64,000 nucleotides of DNA from Laburnicola sp. R22_1 (lineage: Eukaryota > Ascomycota > Dothideomycetes > Pleosporales > Didymosphaeriaceae): assembly GCA_014281115.1 (NCBI GenBank), contig JACONQ010000006.1, positions 372,001 to 436,000 on the forward strand, read 5' to 3'. Below the pieces are notes generated by a model, which saw only the letters and a program-made list of their open reading frames with translations, ran no database searches and was not told where the DNA came from. A program made the translations under genes and the position numbers. Shown piece by piece: positions 44,199 to 55,300 of this stretch (positions are counted from its first letter, which is position 1; the number at the start of each line of letters is the position of its first letter).

Positions 44199-44880
44199 TA
44201 TGCTAAATGCACAAAGCAGCTAGAATAATTACTTAAATAGGGTTAGTAAAGAGCGTTGCGATAATTATTTTCGTATTAATATATCTTTAGATAAAGAACC
44301 TAAGCTAGATAACTTTATAAAGATTTTTAAACTAAAATTAAGATCTATTATATATCTAGATAGCTTTGATTTCCGCCTAATAGTTTAGGCCCTCCTTTTA
44401 GTTTTATTTTTCTTTAAGCTAGATGGCCGCCTAGTGCTAATATAAAATAATCTTAAGTGTATAGGTGCAATTCGCTGTAGAAGTATAAATAGCCACGCCA
44501 TAGTAGCTAGAATACTAAGCGAATATCTAACTATAAGTTTTAGTACTAGTATAGGAGATAGGTTTAGTTATATAGATCCCAATTAAGATTTCTATTCTAA
44601 TTGTGGTTAATATAGTAAAAAGGTTTTGTTTATAGTCTATTATTATGACTAGACTATTAGTATATACATAAAGTTAAATTAGTTATAAAAATATAGAATT
44701 AGCGGCTTCCCGCAAAGTATTTCTAGTGTGGTAGAAAAGTAGGTATTGTAAGTGGATTTTAGTAGGGTAGATTATGGCAGCCAAAAAAGTAGCTATAGCT
44801 ATCTATAGAAAAGAAAACGTCGCACTCTTTTCTTTTTTAGACAAAAGAAGAGGTAAGGAGTAGTAAACTAAGATAGGATA

Positions 44881-46620
44881 GAAAAGTAATTATAAGCACG
44901 TATATTAATCCAAACTTATAAATGCACTACTTATTCTAAATATGCTCGCTCTTATAGTAGAAATATAGAGTAGTAATAGCCTTATTTATAAGTATTATAT
45001 ATGCAGTATTTGTAGGTAGTATAATCTATACCTACTGTTATAGTGTAAGTTATAAGTCTGGGATATTTACCTTAATAGTAAGCCGAGGCTATCTAACTCT
45101 ATCTATCTAAATATTTATTTATCTAGCCTACTATAGTATAAACCTAGTCATGGTATCTATATACTATAGGAATATTAGAATACTACCTTATATATAATAG
45201 TAAAGTCTAGTGTAATAATCTATCCACCTAACTTAAATATATTAATCTGCTATATCTACGAAAGAATAATTATATTCTTCGAATAATATAACTAAGTATC
45301 CTATATAGTGCTTTAATATTAGGACTAGTTACTAAAATCTCTAGCCTAACGCTCTTCTATATATAGATGCTTGATCCCTAGGCTTATTATATTTATAGAC
45401 TCTAAATTATTGCATTTTATATTTTTTGTATCTGCTTTACTATTCTAATAGTACTTATTAATCTTCTTAGTTAATATCTCTCTGTGATATTATCTTTATC
45501 TATTACTTATAGTCCGCTATTCTTGCTTTCTTCTATATTAGTCTATTGTTCCACTATTCTTATTCTTATAGTATTAATATTTTTAGCTAATTAGACTAGG
45601 ATATAAAAGGACTAGTTAATTAGACGAATAAAAATATTTAGCTAGGTATTTAATAAGAATTATATACACACAAAATCTATTTATATATATAAAACTTACT
45701 TTTTAATATTATCCTACAAACTTTTAGTAATGCTTATCTTGGGTAGTATAGGCGCTATATTATCCTATTTAGAATCTGCCTTAAAGGTTTTCCTGCTATT
45801 TAAGTGCGACGTGGCAAAAGGTGCATCCTTAGTAGCATTACTATAATCTACTTTACTATAGTTGCTATAGATATCTTACACTATTCTAAACTTAACATTT
45901 TAGTGTTAGAAGCCTACCACACTTTAGTAGTCTTAGAACTAGTTAACTATAGAATTAGTTGTGTAAACACTTATACTAGCGCTATATCTATTACTATTTC
46001 TTTAAACGCAGGCCTTAGGTATTAAGTGATTTTGCTGTCTTATATAAGGGTCTTTACTTCTATCCTTATTTAAATTAAGTTAAATTTGCTCTTAGGAGTA
46101 TTTAATTAAAAATATTAGGCTTCTAATTCTAAATACTGCGCTGGCAACTAAGGTAATTATAACGAATTTAGTGGCTTACTTTAATAAAGTTAAACTAGTA
46201 GCTATAATAATTGCTAGAGTATTTGGCTAGTGTGTAAAGGTTAGTGAAGACGGTTTCTTAGTAGGTAGGAATGTGGCAATAGTAGGATTAACTCCTAATA
46301 AGGTTTCTAGAATAGAAACAAATAAAGTAGAATAATATCTACCTATTACTGTTGCTCCTAAATAATGTATATTTGTGGTTTTGTTTAGCCATAGGCGGAC
46401 TAGAAAATAGTTAGCGCAATACCTACTTTCTAGTATCTGTGCACTACGTATCTAGTTAAGTATTGCACTACTTATAAAGCACAAAGTAACATCCTATATA
46501 AAAGAAACGCATTACAATAGGTATGCTTAGAAGATATATTTACGTTATACCGACCTCTTTAGTATATATATATATATATTATTTTGTATTATGGCAAGAC
46601 TTAGAGGCGTAATAATATAT
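44881..46620 (+). other. RIP-like region with coding-like fragments, unidentified
   Basis: Two fragments look protein-like on the plus strand. A 73-codon frame at 45804-46025 begins MRRGKRCILSSITIIYFTIV. In another frame, at about 46110-46460, reading through stops gives NTALATKVIITNLVAYFNKV and SEDGFLVGRNVAIVGLTPNK. They might belong to one spliced gene, but no family was recognised. A (TA)n run lies at about 46563-46579. Confidence 0.3.
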
Positions 46621-48685
46621 CTGTGTGTGTAACGCTCGGATTCACGTAACACTCCGCCTACTAAAATTAGCCCCGACTTTAACACGCGATAACTCTACTA
46701 ATATGGACCTGATTTAGGCTACGATTGAAGAAATTAAATTGCTAGAACCAGGAGACGATTTTTTATATACAAAAATAGTAGCTAAATATAGTATTAATTG
46801 CTCTACGCTCAGCCGAAGACACTAAGACTCTTAGGCACCTTGGAAAGCCAAGGCAATTAACTAGTAGGAGCTTATATAATATATTAAAGAACTCATAGAG
46901 AGATACATGCCCCCTACAAGAGAGATAATACGAAATTTCGCCTCTATAATAGCCAAAGAGGCAGTTAGTAAGAGCTAGGTTACTTGCTTTATTAACTAGC
47001 ATAGTATTTATCTTATCTTGCAATAGGCAGTTGGCATAGACAGTAATTGCCATAAGGCTAATTTAGAGGATAAATATTGCCTCTATTTTTAGCTTCTACA
47101 TAGCAAGATTAATTAATATTAGATAGATTCTTGTCATACCTATAATATGGATAAGAAAGGCTTTTTAATTAGTCTGGTTAGTAGATTAAAAAGGGTATTT
47201 AGCAGGCGAATGTGGGAGAAGAAGAAGGTTAGGGTATTACTCTAGGATGGTAATTACGCGTAGATTATGCTCCTGGCATATATTTGCGCTAATAGATTAG
47301 CTTTGCCACTAAGCCTTATCTATAAGGCTGATAACAAGGGCATCTAATTAGCCTGGGTAGATAATATTAAGGTAGGAGAATATAAAGTCTTTATTACCTT
47401 ATTATTCTCTGGCTGAACGAATAATAATATTAGACTTGCCTAGCTTAAGCAGATGTTCGATTGCTGCACAAAAGAGAAGACTTAATAATTATATTAACTT
47501 CTAATTCTAGATAGCCACAGCTTCCACATTACTATGGACTTTATTAACTACTATAATTAGAATAGGATTTTCCTTACTATTCTGCCTCCCCATTTAACTT
47601 ATACGCTTTAGTCACTTAATATTGCTATGTTTAAGCCTCTCTTCACTGCCTACTTAGAAGAACTATTAAGATACCTTTATATAAGCTAAGACCTAGTTTC
47701 TATTAAGAAGGCTAACTTCTTCCCACTATTCTGGAATGCGTAGAACGTCTTCTTTAAGGAATTAACTATCCTTGGCTCTTTTAAAGCAATAGGCATATTA
47801 CCTTCTAATCCTAATCCTATTCATAAAAGATTTGCCCAGGATTAGGAATTAGGAGATAGCTCCTTATTAGGACTTAGCGATTATAACTAGAGAAAGATAA
47901 ATAGGCTTATGCGCTCTATAGTAAAGGATTAGAGTAGTAAAGATATATAGAAGCTTTGTTAATCGCTTTACTATCTATCTATTTAAAATAAGCTACTCTA
48001 CTATAAGTTAGATAGGATTAAGTAGGCGCTATTTATTAAGAAAAAGTGTAAAAAGAAGAGCAAAGCTCTAGATCTTTAACAGCGTAAGGAGTACTATAGT
48101 GGAGTAGTCTTCTAGTTACTAAGGAAGGTAAGAGAGGCACATATTTGTTAATTAGTTAAGGAATAGGAGAAGAAGGAGTAGTAGCTTTAAAAAGCAGAGA
48201 TAGTAGAGCTAAAGAAGGCAGCTAAGTTATATAAGGAGAAGATCTAGTAGGAAAAGCGTGCTGCGCGAGAGGAGGCTAAAAAGGTAAAGGAAAAGGAGAG
48301 GGCTAAGAAGACAGCAGAGTGCGCTTGCTAGAAGGAGGTAGCTAACGCTATAAAAGCTCTATAATCTTTCTAAAAGGCTAAGAGAAAGGCCGCGCAGCTA
48401 TTTCTATAGAGTAGAAAGTGTTAAAAATATGTAGTTAGTACTATAGCTACTAAGGAGGCTACAGGTACTATATTAGTAGTTTTACTTAAGACTACGTAGT
48501 GCGGCCATAATATTAAGCTTCTAAGGAAATTTAAATAGTATAAATTAATTGTATGCCTCTATTTACTACTCTACTTTAAAATCTTATAATAATAGCTATT
48601 ATGGGTGGCTCTACAGCCTTATCTTTAAGATGCTAGAGATGGTATTAGGCGGGGTATTACGCAAATCCGGGCATTACGCGCACAA
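46621..48685 (+). mobile_element. pogo-like DNA transposon relic (same broad family as 18.9 kb)
   Basis: Inverted repeats of ~40 bp with RIP-type differences: left TGTGTGTGTAACGCTCGGAT; right, as complement, TGTGCGCGTAATGCCCGGAT. The interior encodes a plus-strand transposase relic closely similar to the one at 19014-20360. The exact target duplication was not resolved because both flanks are ATAT. Confidence 0.8.
46703..48590 (+). pseudogene. pogo-like transposase relic
   Basis: From ATG 46703 (MDLI, stop, ATIEEIKLLEPGDDF) the sequence parallels MDPIEAAITAIELLGPGENF of the intact relative. Later blocks: YNMDKKGFLI (family YNMDEKGFLL), LLILDSHSFHITMDFINYY (second Asp kept) and LNIAMFKPLF (third Asp now Asn). 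The tail is rich in Lys, Glu and Ala (AKKTAECA-like). Stops are at Gln or Trp positions. The end is approximate. Confidence 0.72.
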
Positions 48686-49000
48686 ATATATTATGCCTTT
48701 AGTTAATAAATTTAGTAAAATATTATAATATAGTGGGTGTGCCTTGTCGCTAGTGTGTAGCGGCAAACCATAGAGATTGCTGCGGCGCATACATAGGATG
48801 CCATATGCTAAGAAACTAGTAGAGCTGCTATAATAGGGCGTGATTACTAATAATTAATTTAGGTGTCTTTGTAAGGCGCACGCGCTTATACTAATAGTAT
48901 TTTATAGGGACTTTATTAAAAGACTTAACTACTATATTAGGTAGGTAGTACCTATATTATATTCTAACTAACTATATAGATAAGAAGATAGTAGATATTC
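48686..49000. other. Spacer, nothing recognised
   Basis: RIP-like sequence of mixed composition. No gene or repeat edge was recognised. Confidence 0.3.
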
Positions 49001-51000
49001 TTAGAGTAAGAGTAGTTAACATTATTTAATAATATACTTTAGTTTTTATTTAATCTTAGGTACTTATTTTTATCTCTTATAGTAAGTAAGATTAATAATA
49101 TTAGCTCTATAGCACAGTAGACTAATAGTGAATAGAAATCTAGAAGAGGTAAGGTGCTCTTCTAAGATTCTTCTAGGTCTAGAAATGGGTTGGACGGCAT
49201 TGTTTTAGCTAATAGGCCGCTAGATAGACAAGGCTAAAGAGGCGAGGGGTTCTCCTAAGAGGTATTCTAGCCTATGTTGGGCGGCATTAATGGGCGGGGT
49301 AGACGAGGCGGAAGAGGCGGGAGATTCTTCTAAGAGGTATTGCGGCCTATAAGCGTTTTAGGCGGCATTAATAGGTGGTAGTAAGATAAATAAGGCAGAG
49401 AAAGCGAGGACTTCTTCTAAGAGAAGTTGCAGCTTATAAACGTGTTTAGTAGTATTAATAGGCAGTAGTAGGGTAAATAAGGCAGAGGAGGTAAGAGGTT
49501 TAGTGTTATTATTATTACTAAAGCCTCTTTGCTATTTCTTATTAATAAGTGTGGCGCCTCTACAATCTATTCTAGGGCCTTTAATAGGGATCTTCTAAGC
49601 TATAAGCTATTCTTATATGCGTTAAGCATTTTCTTTTTGCTCCTTTAGTGGCTATTCGCAGCTATAAAGTATAGAAAACTTTAGAGCACTAGACCTATTA
49701 AATATATCTATACTACTATATTTAAGATATTTAGGGCGAGCTATAATTGTAGAAGTTACACACTATCTGTGAGTATTACTAAGATAAGCTTTAAAATTAG
49801 TTATATTTATTTAGTCTATTAATATTAGTAGGTATATATATAGAAGGGTTATTATGCAAATCTAAGATTCTACTAGCTAGTCTATTACTAAGCTTCTAAG
49901 ACACTAGATTAAAGTGCGATTACTTTAAATACTAAATCTACTTAGCTTCTATTATAAATAAATTTGGCTTATATTACTTAATATAGATGCTAGTTATTAC
50001 GTCTTAGTTTATAGCCTCTTTCCTACACTCTATCTAGTAATATTCTATAAATCTACGTAGGTTGCTATTATAATGTACCTTCTAAATATACTGCTTTAGT
50101 GTCTTAACGTTGTGTAGCTCTGCCTTACAGTTTTGCTACTTGTACTTAAAAGATTAGAATTAGCGTGTCTTGTTTAGAACACTAGATAAGCGAGAGTTAA
50201 TATAAATAGATTTGTTATTACTAGTGTTCTTATTACGTAGTGCGCTTAGCTAGGAAGGCTTTTATTGTAAAGATAAGTCTTTAATATAGACCTATTAAGT
50301 ACTTTATTAAGTTTTATATAGTGTATAGTTTAAAGTTAATAATTATATTAATTATTTAGGGTTATCTCTACTTTAAGTTCTTAAGGTCCTAGATCTACCT
50401 ATTATTCTACCACTTGTTAATTTGGTTAATTATAGTCTTATTACTAATAGTAAGGCTATAGGGCTATTTTATAAGAATAGTGTTAAGGGCATTACGTTAC
50501 TCTTTAATATAGTCTTTATTTTTCCTCCCTTATATGCCTTCTATTCTTATAAGAGATAGTGCTATAGTTTAGATAGGTATCCTTACTAGCTTAATCCTCT
50601 AAGATTTAAAGGTGTAGCTATAGCAACTAGAGCTTTTTAAGAAGCTTATTATTCTTATTATTGCTAATAATCTTACTTCTCTACTTGTAATATTTCTATA
50701 ATTTAAGAGAAAGCTTTTTAAGTTAGTTATAGCTGTTGCATATTCTTGTGTAAAAGCTAATCGCCTTAGTAGTAATAATAATAGGAGGACCCATATTAAG
50801 GATAGGATTAAGGTACTAAGGTATAGATCTTAGATGACACGAAGGGCTATTTATTGCCCATAGCGATTCTGCTATTTTCGCCGCCCTTTAGAGCTTTGTA
50901 GTTAAATGATGACTCTAAGGTTACTGTTCTATAGTTTGCTATTATATAATCGGCCCTTTACTAATTATGCGCGTTATGCTTTAGCTCCCCACTATAGTTA
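49001..51000 (-). pseudogene. Possible C2H2 zinc-finger protein relic with C-terminal repeats
   Basis: Minus strand, read through stops. Near 50120-50170: KYK*QNCKAELHNVKTLK, then QYI*KVHY, which fits a C-x-C/L-x-H-x-H finger in which QYI was QHI. Near 49900: HFNLVS, LASRILDLHNN, recalling the H-x-L-x-P-x-A...LGDG block of fungal C2H2 proteins. Upstream (50200-50900) is protein-like but unrecognised (FTQEYATAITNLKSFLLNYR). Downstream is a repetitive region (49150-49500). The call rests on weak, mutated motifs. A lineage-specific gene is the alternative. Confidence 0.35.
49150..49500. repeat. Imperfect ~85-90 bp tandem repeat, four units
   Basis: Units share TTCTTCTAAGAGGTATTGCG, GGCGGCATTAATGGGCGG and GAGGCGGAAGAGGCG in order, decaying progressively to the right (GGCGGCATTAAT becomes GTAGTATTAAT). 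Both strands stay fairly open across the array. On the minus strand it gives a ~29-residue repeat with LLEE and PPINAA. It may be the low-complexity tail of the adjacent relic. Confidence 0.55.
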
Positions 51001-51799
51001 ATTTTAATCGCGCCCTTTTTTTTATATACTTTAGCTGTTAAACCTTAGTTATACTTACTATTAAGTCTTATAATTTATAAAAGATTAGGTTGACTACAAA
51101 TAAATATAAATAAATAAATAAATAAATATTAGCGCTAGAACGTGTCTAGGCTTTAGTGGAGCCATAGATATTTTTCTACTAGCTAACTAGACGACCTTAT
51201 TTCTTAGGTAAGAGATTGCTATTAGTATAATACTAGATCGCTAACTAAAATACGAAATATTTAACCCTAGCTAAGGTTATGCGTAGTGCGCTTACACTTA
51301 TATTCTAAGAAACTAGATACGTTAGGGTAGATAGTGTTATGGGGTTACTAAGAAAGAAGTATTGTGGGAAATATCTACACCGCTTCTATTTAAATAGGTT
51401 AATTGCCTTAGGAAGTAGAGCTTAACTTAGATCTTAGGGTGGCTTATACTTTTGTTTATATACTATACTGCGCCCCTAGGGGTAAAAAAAAAAACCTAAA
51501 GTGTCCTCCCTAGGGTTCGAACCTATACCTTATAGGGGTAAAAGAAGAAAGGGAAAAAAAAGTACACAAAGTAAGGACAGAATTAATTTAACTAATTAAT
51601 TCTACCCCTACTTCTAGAGAGCTTTTATGCTAATAAAGTATATATATATATAGTAAAGTGTACTATAGGCTACTACTTTATTTTATACGTAGATTATAGA
51701 ACCTACTACTAGGCAAAAGTATAAGTAAGAGCTGCTAGCCCTTAGTAGCAATAAAAGGTGCTACCCTAATTAACTTACTAACTAACAAGCTAGTAACAA
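51001..51799. other. AT-rich region, possible Gypsy 3' LTR or flank
   Basis: Contains A-runs at about 51487-51499 and 51554-51562 and a B-box-like GGTTCGAACC at 51514. No tRNA fold could be built around it. This may be part of the LTR of the Gypsy relic, but no matching LTR was found at its other end. Confidence 0.3.
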
Positions 51800-51859
51800 A
51801 CTTAGCTATAGGCAAGTATAGAGTGTAATTATCTTATTAGTAGTTAATATACGCGTATA

Positions 51860-52450
51860 AGTACTCCTTTAGTGTAATATTAGCAACTTCTATCTAACTA
51901 TTAGTCTTAGAATACTAGCTAGTTAATAATTATAGTTTTATACTAAGGCGTTTATAGAGTTATTTCTAAAAATAGGATATAAACTATTAACTGTGGTTAC
52001 TAATAATATTCTTTAGAAAACCTTTCTCGCACTAGATATATATAATAAAGGCCTCTATAATTACCTCTACTATAATCTTAACTATAGAAATGAACTTCTT
52101 TTTCTTACTAAGCTAGTCTATAACAACTATAATAGCAGTGTATACCTATCTATTATTATAGCAAGGTAATAGACTAATAATAAAGTCTATAGAGATTAAT
52201 TTTTAGTATTAGTCTAGAATTAGAAGTAAGTGTAGCAAGCTATATTTAGTGTTGTAATATAGCTTACTATAGCAGTAGAATATATACGCGCGTATATAAT
52301 AAGTAATAGTGTGTGTTATTTATAGCTAGTAATACTAATAACTAATATATTTATAAATACCCTTGCAGCTAATATAATTAGTAATAACGCTATTATAGGT
52401 CTACTTAAAAACTTGCGTGTAGAGTTCTTTATTATTAGAAATATATAGTT
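51860..52450 (-). pseudogene. Gypsy integrase relic
   Basis: Read through stops, the strand gives IDRYTLLLL, LVRKKKFISIVKII, EAFIIYI, CEKGFLKNIISN and FISYF*K*LYKR. These match the Gypsy integrase core (VVVDRLSKxxHFIP, EFxxxVxxLHGxPxxIVSDRGxQF). The catalytic SDRG Asp now reads Asn-His. The relic is dead. Confidence 0.65.
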
Positions 52451-53199
52451 AATATTTAATATATAAGAGTCTCTCGCTTAGCTAACAACTTATAACTTCT
52501 ATTCTAAGTCCTTACTTAAGAAGTTTCTTAGGCAAATAATAGGCCTTAGACTTAATAGTAGCAATAATATCTTAGACAATCTTATTAGAGACATAGGTAG
52601 TCTTAATATCCTTAAGCAATTACGCTATTTCCTTAGTTTCTATTATAGCTATAGTAGCAGGTTTATTATTATTAGCGGCAAGTTCTATAATATAACATAG
52701 TATATTTGCACAATATACACTAGAGTAACAACTTTTATTTAATAAAGTATTGGTAGCAGCAATTATATAATATAAACTCTTGCCTTTAAAAATCTCTAGT
52801 TATAAGACTATTTAAACTTAGTATTACTAGTAAGAGTTATTATTACCCTTAGGCAGATTACTAGGTTGCCTAGTAAGCGCGTTAGATTTTATATCTTATT
52901 TTCTAGAATAGTATTAAATATACAAATTAAACTTAGCTAAAAACTCTACCTATTATACTTATTATTAGTTAAGTGGTCGGCTTGCCAAACACCGTTTTTA
53001 ACCTATTTTTTTAGTTTAAGATTAAAGTAGGTTAAGATAAAAGATTATTATGTACTATATACAGCACCTAATTCTAATTAAAAGACTAACCTTAAATACT
53101 ACCTAACAACACAACAATAGTTTAAACTTACTCGCACCCTATCTACTTCTTATAAGCTCCTAACCTATACAAGATTTACTTATGCTATATATAGTACAC

Positions 53200-53830
53200 C
53201 TGGCTTATTGCCACCACTATTATTAGTTATCCTCGCTCGCGCCGCTACGCAGCGTACTTGCTTAGAAGAGCTAACTTAATAGCAACAATAGCAATAATAG
53301 CTAGAAGAATCTCGCAGATCTATACAACGCTCTCGCCACCTTATAGCTTATTAATAAACACCTTATTGTCCTCCTTTTGCGTCCCCTACTAGATTCTGTT
53401 ACTAACAAGGAGCAATTGCATCTACTAGAGCGGAAATTTAACCTTACGGTCCTTCGCGAACTAGATAAGCTGCCAACCTAACTAGTACACTAGAACTGCC
53501 TTATAGATAGTTAAGTATACCTGCCCCTTGTACTAAATAAGCATCTGGACAAAATAGAACTCTAGCGTAGTTACTTTAATAGCAGCGGCGCGCATCTTTA
53601 GCGTGTACTTTTTAGCGATAGTAAGTACTTCTTTAGGAACAATATTAATGCCTAGAAGAATAGTAGGGCGTAGAGAGATAGTAGGAGATTTGTTAAGAAC
53701 AACCTTAATGCGGCAATAGAGCAACAAACGTATATCTAGTACGTGTTACTCTTATCTCACTTATAAAGCAGTACATACCTATTAACATATTAACTTATAT
53801 TGTTTGTAATAATCTAGATAGTAGTTTATA
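53200..53830. pseudogene. Unidentified coding relic inside the 1.14-kb element
   Basis: The plus strand, read through stops, gives HLIVLLLRPLLDSVTNKEQL, HLLERKFNLTVLRELDKLPT and NNLNAAIEQQTYI. The minus strand has a 64-codon open frame at 53533-53727 (KSPTISLRPTILLGINIVPK). Both readings have counterparts in the copy at 22.2-23.4 kb, so which strand coded is unsettled. No family was recognised. Confidence 0.35.
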
Positions 53831-54008
53831 ACTTAGAATAGTGAAGAAAGAATAGATAACTATAGCGTGGCTGTGCTAAAGTTTTATTCCTCCCCTAAAG
53901 TTCTAAGTGGCCTCTTTATAAAAACTTTGCATGTAGAAGCTATGCGCGCTAAGATCGCCAAGCTCGCTTAGCAATTTGAACGCGCTTTTTTTGTAATCAC
54001 TACCTTTT

Positions 54009-54114
54009 TTACGCTCTTTTTAATTACTAAGCAGGGGGCTCTGCTTTTTTTATTATATTATTTAAGATAAAAGCCTTTGTCGTGCTACCCCTAGATAGTT
54101 AATTTAACGCCACA
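54009..54114 (-). repeat. Two-hairpin module, copy E (inverted)
   Basis: It reads TACTAAGCAGGGGGCTCTGC, T-run, AAGATAAAAGCCTTTGTCGT, GCTACCCCTAGATAGTTAAT, ending AACGCCACA at the exact right boundary of the 1.14-kb element. This copy ties the module to the end of a mobile element. Confidence 0.75.
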
Positions 54115-55300
54115 TTAGTTAAGCTACTTACTAGTTATAAAATCCTATAAAGCTAAGTAATTAGTAATACTATTAATAGAACCCTAAGTTTCTAATAGTT
54201 TAAACCTCTATTCTTTAAAAGCTTATACTATGGCTAGTAGCTCTTTATTATAAATTTTATAATTGCATTCTATAGGATTTATTTTATATAATAAGTATGT
54301 AATAGATTATTATACGTCTTAGTTATTCTTATATAATAGAACTGTAGTAGTAATAAAGTTAGATATGTCTATTTCTAACTAAGTTTCTTTATCTAGGTTA
54401 AAATAAACTATAATAGGCGTAATTACAAAGGCCTGCTTTAGTGTCTTAAAAGCAGTCGCTACAGAAGAGCCTAGTTTAATAGGCTAGTCCTTTAGCGCGT
54501 TACCTTTTATTAGATTTATAAGTAGGCGGGCAATCTAACTAAAACCTTTAATAAACTATTAGTAAAAGTTAGCAAAACTAAGAAAGGCCTATATATTTTT
54601 AAGTAACTATAGCAGCTACTAGTTGTAAACTGCCTAAACCTTATTAGGGTCTATTTTAATACCCTTAGTAGTTAGAATAATCCCTAGGTACTTAACCATC
54701 TTAACTTTAAATTAATATTTATTAATATTTAGGTATAGGCTAGCTTACTTAAGTTTATTAACTCTAGACTATACGTGTTCTATATAATCCTTCTTAGTTT
54801 CACTATATATAAGTCTATTATCTAAATAAGCTATACAGAAATTATCTAGGTACAATTATAGCGTTTTATTAATATATATTTAAAACGTACTAGAAGCTCT
54901 AATAAGTCTAAATAGCATAATAGTGTATTTGTAGAGTCTATATTATATAAGAAACGCTATTTTTTCTTTATTACTATTCTTAACGCGTATATTATTAAAC
55001 CCTATAATAACGTCCATAATAGACATAAATCTTATCTTATTTATATATACTAGCATGTCTTTTAGTAATAATAGCGTGTTGTAATTACGCTTTATAATAG
55101 TGTTAATTACGTAATAATTAACGCAAACGCGTAATTTACCCTCTAGTTTGTTTAATAATAAGGATAGGTAATACGTACTAAGACATACTTATCTATAAAA
55201 ATCCTTTTATAGTTATTTTATTAATATACTCCTTAACTACTATAGTCTCTAGTTGCGTAAGACTATATATATATATATATATATGGTTATAAAGCTTTGT
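54115..55300 (-). pseudogene. Gypsy reverse transcriptase and RNase H relic
   Basis: Read through stops on the minus strand: FCIAYLDNRLIYSETKKDYI (family FCVxYLDDILIYS; the second catalytic Asp is now Asn), HVQRVNKLK, YLGIILTTKGIKIDPNKV, LSFANFY, FIKGFS*IARLL, INPIECNYKIYNKELLAIV and DFITSK*LN. Order and spacing fit Ty3/Gypsy. It continues to the right into gag. Confidence 0.8.

Larger units (their letters stand above)
40150..44880 (+). pseudogene. RING-finger / patatin-like phospholipase relic, split by a DNA transposon
   Basis: Plus strand, read through stops and without the insert at 42409-44198. The N-terminal region has PVNPIPWHSIAC and NILYLFLDNFRSSTKAHDVL. A C3HC4-like finger follows near 41325 (CLVCLRRKPEYAF, CNIYVYIF), then the patatin domain from about 41510: SRLLVLDRGGISGIFSIL (family DGGGxRG oxyanion loop), LALGRSSRGLIAL (family GTSSGG with the catalytic Ser) and PFYFPAKFVPRPGYL followed by DGG (catalytic Asp). 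After the insert come FRLIV, ALLLVLFFFKLDGR and YRISGFPQSISSVVEK. Such RING-patatin proteins are common in fungi and occur as Starship cargo. They would hydrolyse lipid acyl esters. This copy is inactivated by stops and the insertion. Confidence 0.72.
52974..54114. mobile_element. 1.14-kb element of unknown type with 9-bp target duplication
   Basis: It splits the Gypsy RNase H. TTAGTTAAG is present at 52965-52973 and 54115-54123, and deleting the insert plus one copy restores the RNase H frame. The left end is TGGTCGGCTTGCCAAACACC; the right end is the inverted two-hairpin module ending AACGCCACA. The two ends are not inverted repeats of each other beyond TG/CA. Related copies are at about 22150-23420 and 59511-60560. 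A 9-bp duplication suggests a Mutator-like or other non-LTR-type mechanism, but no transposase is seen. Confidence 0.7.

Noticed and set aside
46763..47053. 96-codon minus-strand frame
   Set aside because: It is antisense to the pogo-like transposase relic at 46703-48590.
51510..51530. tRNA or SINE suggested by a B-box-like GGTTCGAACC
   Set aside because: No acceptor stem, D-arm or A box could be placed around it on either strand.
54009..54114. Helitron 3' end suggested by hairpins in the two-hairpin module
   Set aside because: No CTRR terminus next to the hairpin, the copy has a 9-bp target duplication, and no Rep/helicase sequence was seen.
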